Below are positions 6,709-8,369 of a DNA stretch of 8,369 nucleotides, in pieces. The stretch's first letter is position 1; every line of letters begins with the position of its first letter. This DNA comes from Schlesneria sp. (GTDB taxonomy: Bacteria; Planctomycetota; Planctomycetia; Planctomycetales; Planctomycetaceae): the NCBI GenBank assembly GCA_025353525.1, contig JANXOO010000737.1, forward strand, positions 1 through 8,369. Reading direction: 5' to 3'. A program made the position numbers and the translations under genes. A model generated the notes under the pieces. That model worked only from the letters and a program-made list of their open reading frames with translations. It made no database searches and was not told where the DNA came from.

Positions 6709-7977
6709 TTATCGCCTTGCTGCGCGCATTGTTGCGGCGATGCGGACGAGGACTGTGTTGGCTCGTTGTTCGGCGTCGCGGCCTGCTTTCGAGAGGCTGG
6801 CCTGCGCCGAAGCGACAACATTTTGCACCGTCTTGCGATGGGACTCAAAATCGGTTACCGCCTGACCCAAACCGGGGAACGACGTTTTGGTCGCTACATA
6901 ATTCCTGTAAATGTCGTCAAATTTGTGCCTCTGTCCGGCTCCGCTGGTCGTTCCCACATCAATTTCCTTGACCGAACGTGACAACGCCGAAAGTGAATCC
7001 CGCAGCCAACGACGTGCGTCCTGCCAATCCTGTTTGTCCTTGTTGTCACATGTTCGCCGCTCGTCGGCTGACAGATCCCGATTCAGGGAATTCAAACGAG
7101 CAATGCTTGAGCCGAGTTCCTTTCGGATCGACGCCAGCCGGACTTCCAGTTGTAAAATTCCGTTCCAGCTCGATTCGATCGCATCCCGCAGTCGCCAGTC
7201 AGCGTCCGAGCAGCCGGAACCCGTTGGCATTCCGGTTTGAACACCCGCCTGAACGGTCAATTCAGTCCCTGAAAAAGGGAATTCCGGTGATTGGTACGGT
7301 TGCGTGCAGGGTTCGATCCAGATTGACAGTTCCAGATTGTTGTCGATCGCGGGGGTTGGCAAAATCTGATCCAGCAGCGGAGACGTTCCACCCGCCGAAT
7401 CGAAGCTGTGGCCGTTCAGCGCCCAGCACAAGATCCGTTCCTCCACCAATCCCGCTGCCGCGACGAGGCCACGCACCGATAATCGCTGCACGATTTGAGG
7501 ATCCGCAAACAGCACCGGAGGGATCGAAATCGTCAAACCGTACGGGGCCGATGCTGGCCGAAACCAGGCCCAGACTACATATTTGCCCGATGCGTCGAGT
7601 GGCACGGGCTCCCAGTTCACTGACGGTGGTCTGTGCGCGAGCAACATATTTGGCTTCGGAAAATGGCGAATTCGCTCACGGTATTCGGACGCAACTCCGT
7701 AACTGTTCACTTCCTGAAAAAGCGGGATGCCATCAGTTACAAGAGCCACCATAATAATATACCAGCGCCACTCGTTTCCAGTGAATCCCGCTTGCTTCAG
7801 GCGGCTTTTGGCAGGTAAAACGCCCGGAAGCAGGACAGAACAATCATTCCTCATACAATCCGGATCGACGCATCGGTCAAACATCGCTCTGTAAGCGGTA
7901 CTTTGGACGATATCAAATGCTAGCTGAAACGATGCTCTCGAAAGCGAGGACAGCTTCGGGATCTCCGGCACCGGCAC
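6709..7977 (-). CDS. Hypothetical protein with alpha-helical C-terminal region
   Basis: I do not recognise this 422-residue protein. No signal peptide or clear membrane span is visible, so it is probably cytoplasmic. The N-terminal part has a cysteine cluster, C36-x4-C41-x4-C46 (in CVDPDCMRNDC), which might bind metal. A mixed middle region (about 130-225) is rich in aliphatic and aromatic strand-like segments, including KYVVWAWFRP (132-141) and LELSIWIEP (215-223). From about 258 to the end it is hydrophilic and probably helical or coiled-coil, with many Arg, Asp, Ser and Ala, including WQDARRWLRDSLSALSRSVKE (318-338). The start is uncertain: GTG at 7977 has no clear ribosome-binding site, a second GTG lies at 7971, and an ATG is found only at residue 32. 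An in-frame stop about 35 bases upstream limits extension. Codon usage looks like its neighbours, and the length and clean frame support a real gene. It is divergent from the deacetylase gene and followed by a terminator. Confidence 0.75.
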   Translation of the reverse strand: MPVPEIPKLSSLSRASFQLAFDIVQSTAYRAMFDRCVDPDCMRNDCSVLLPGVLPAKSRLKQAGFTGNEWRWYIIMVALVTDGIPLFQEVNSYGVASEYRERIRHFPKPNMLLAHRPPSVNWEPVPLDASGKYVVWAWFRPASAPYGLTISIPPVLFADPQIVQRLSVRGLVAAAGLVEERILCWALNGHSFDSAGGTSPLLDQILPTPAIDNNLELSIWIEPCTQPYQSPEFPFSGTELTVQAGVQTGMPTGSGCSDADWRLRDAIESSWNGILQLEVRLASIRKELGSSIARLNSLNRDLSADERRTCDNKDKQDWQDARRWLRDSLSALSRSVKEIDVGTTSGAGQRHKFDDIYRNYVATKTSFPGLGQAVTDFESHRKTVQNVVASAQASLSKAGRDAEQRANTVLVRIAATMRAARR

Positions 7978-7996
7978 ATTACGATGAGGCGAGCCA

Positions 7997-8369
7997 ATGA
8001 CGATACTTTATTCCGACGACCGGTTCCTGAATCATGAGACGGGGAGTCATCGCGAATGTCCTGAACGTCTGAAATCCATCTCGGCGGAATTGAAAAAGAC
8101 GGGACTTGCGGCGCGATGCCAGTCTCGGGAAACCCGCCTCGCCACGATCAACGAACTCTCGCAAATTCACGGTGGCATGTACGTTGATCGCGTGGACCGG
8201 TATGCCAGGGAAGGCGGCGGCTGGATCGAAGGCGATACATTCATGTCGCCGCAATCGTACGATGTGGCGTGCCGGGCGGCGGGGACCAGTCTCGCCGGTG
8301 TTGATGCGGTGATGCAGGGACCGGAAAAACGGGCGTTATGCCTGATTCGACCACCGGGCCATCATGCAC
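7997..8369 (+). CDS. Histone deacetylase / acetoin-utilization (AcuC) family protein, 3' end cut off
   Basis: This is the start of a zinc-dependent deacetylase of the arginase/deacetylase superfamily; bacterial members remove acetyl groups from proteins or polyamines. The first 124 residues are visible. The N-terminal signature NHETGSHRECPERL (12-25) is typical of the family, as are DTFMSPQSYDVACRAAG (80-96) and LIRPPGHHA (116-124). The last motif contains the tandem active-site histidines H122-H123. The zinc ligands lie further on, beyond the window, so catalytic competence cannot be judged. Family members are usually 300 or more residues, so under half is shown. The ATG at 7997 has GAGG seven bases upstream (7986-7989). 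The gene is divergent from the unrecognised minus-strand gene with only about 19 bases between the proposed starts, so its promoter probably overlaps that coding region or one start is misplaced. Substrate, and whether it is AcuC or another subgroup, cannot be decided. Confidence 0.92.
   Translation, partial: MTILYSDDRFLNHETGSHRECPERLKSISAELKKTGLAARCQSRETRLATINELSQIHGGMYVDRVDRYAREGGGWIEGDTFMSPQSYDVACRAAGTSLAGVDAVMQGPEKRALCLIRPPGHHA

Noticed and set aside
6978..7754. A 258-codon open frame on the plus strand inside the 422-residue unknown gene
   Set aside because: Its translation is rich in Arg, Ser and Pro, as expected for an antisense shadow. The minus-strand frame is longer, has better composition and is followed by a terminator.

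Overview
This window most resembles a chromosomal segment of a member of the Planctomycetota. That placement is an inference from the character of NuoB, SufB and SufC, from the Uma2 family gene, and from the moderate-to-high GC; no 16S or other phylogenetic marker is present. Nearly everything is read from the minus strand. The only plus-strand gene runs off the right end.

Left part (about 225-4870, minus strand; transcription order right to left): an iron-sulfur cluster assembly locus. It begins with a SufR-like regulator (4241-4870) that has a winged helix-turn-helix domain and a cysteine-rich C-terminal half. Next come a solitary nuoB (3382-3945), sufC (2398-3231), a Uma2/DUF820 nuclease-fold gene (1699-2373) and sufB (225-1643). 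SufB and SufC are the scaffold and the ATPase of the SUF complex, and SufR-type proteins are Fe-S-sensing repressors of suf genes. NuoB is a complex I subunit that itself carries a [4Fe-4S] cluster, so it is a plausible client of the system. The Uma2 gene is the odd one out, lying in tight same-strand spacing between sufC and sufB. No sufD, sufS or sufU is visible; the 224 bases downstream of sufB hold no gene I can support. The gaps on either side of nuoB contain short tandem repeats, including three copies of a 22-base unit just upstream of sufC.

Middle part (4871-6708): a non-coding stretch of about 450 bases carries a possible sufR promoter. It is followed by a two-gene alkylation-repair operon on the minus strand: an AlkA-type 3-methyladenine glycosylase (5821-6525, lacking the usual N-terminal domain, TTG start) and an O6-alkylguanine-DNA alkyltransferase (5318-5824). 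The two overlap by four bases (ATGA), which implies translational coupling. Upstream of alkA, a perfect 17-bp inverted repeat with U-tract arms (6629-6680) looks like the terminator of the next gene.

Right part (6709-8369): a 422-residue protein I do not recognise is encoded on the minus strand (6709-7977, GTG start). Only about 19 bases away, a histone deacetylase/acetoin-utilization family gene starts on the plus strand (7997 onward) and is cut by the window end immediately after its PGHHA motif.

The most unusual item is the gene set SufR-NuoB-SufC-Uma2-SufB. Its parts are known families, so I do not claim a wholly new system, but the linkage and the repeats between the genes deserve a comparative look.
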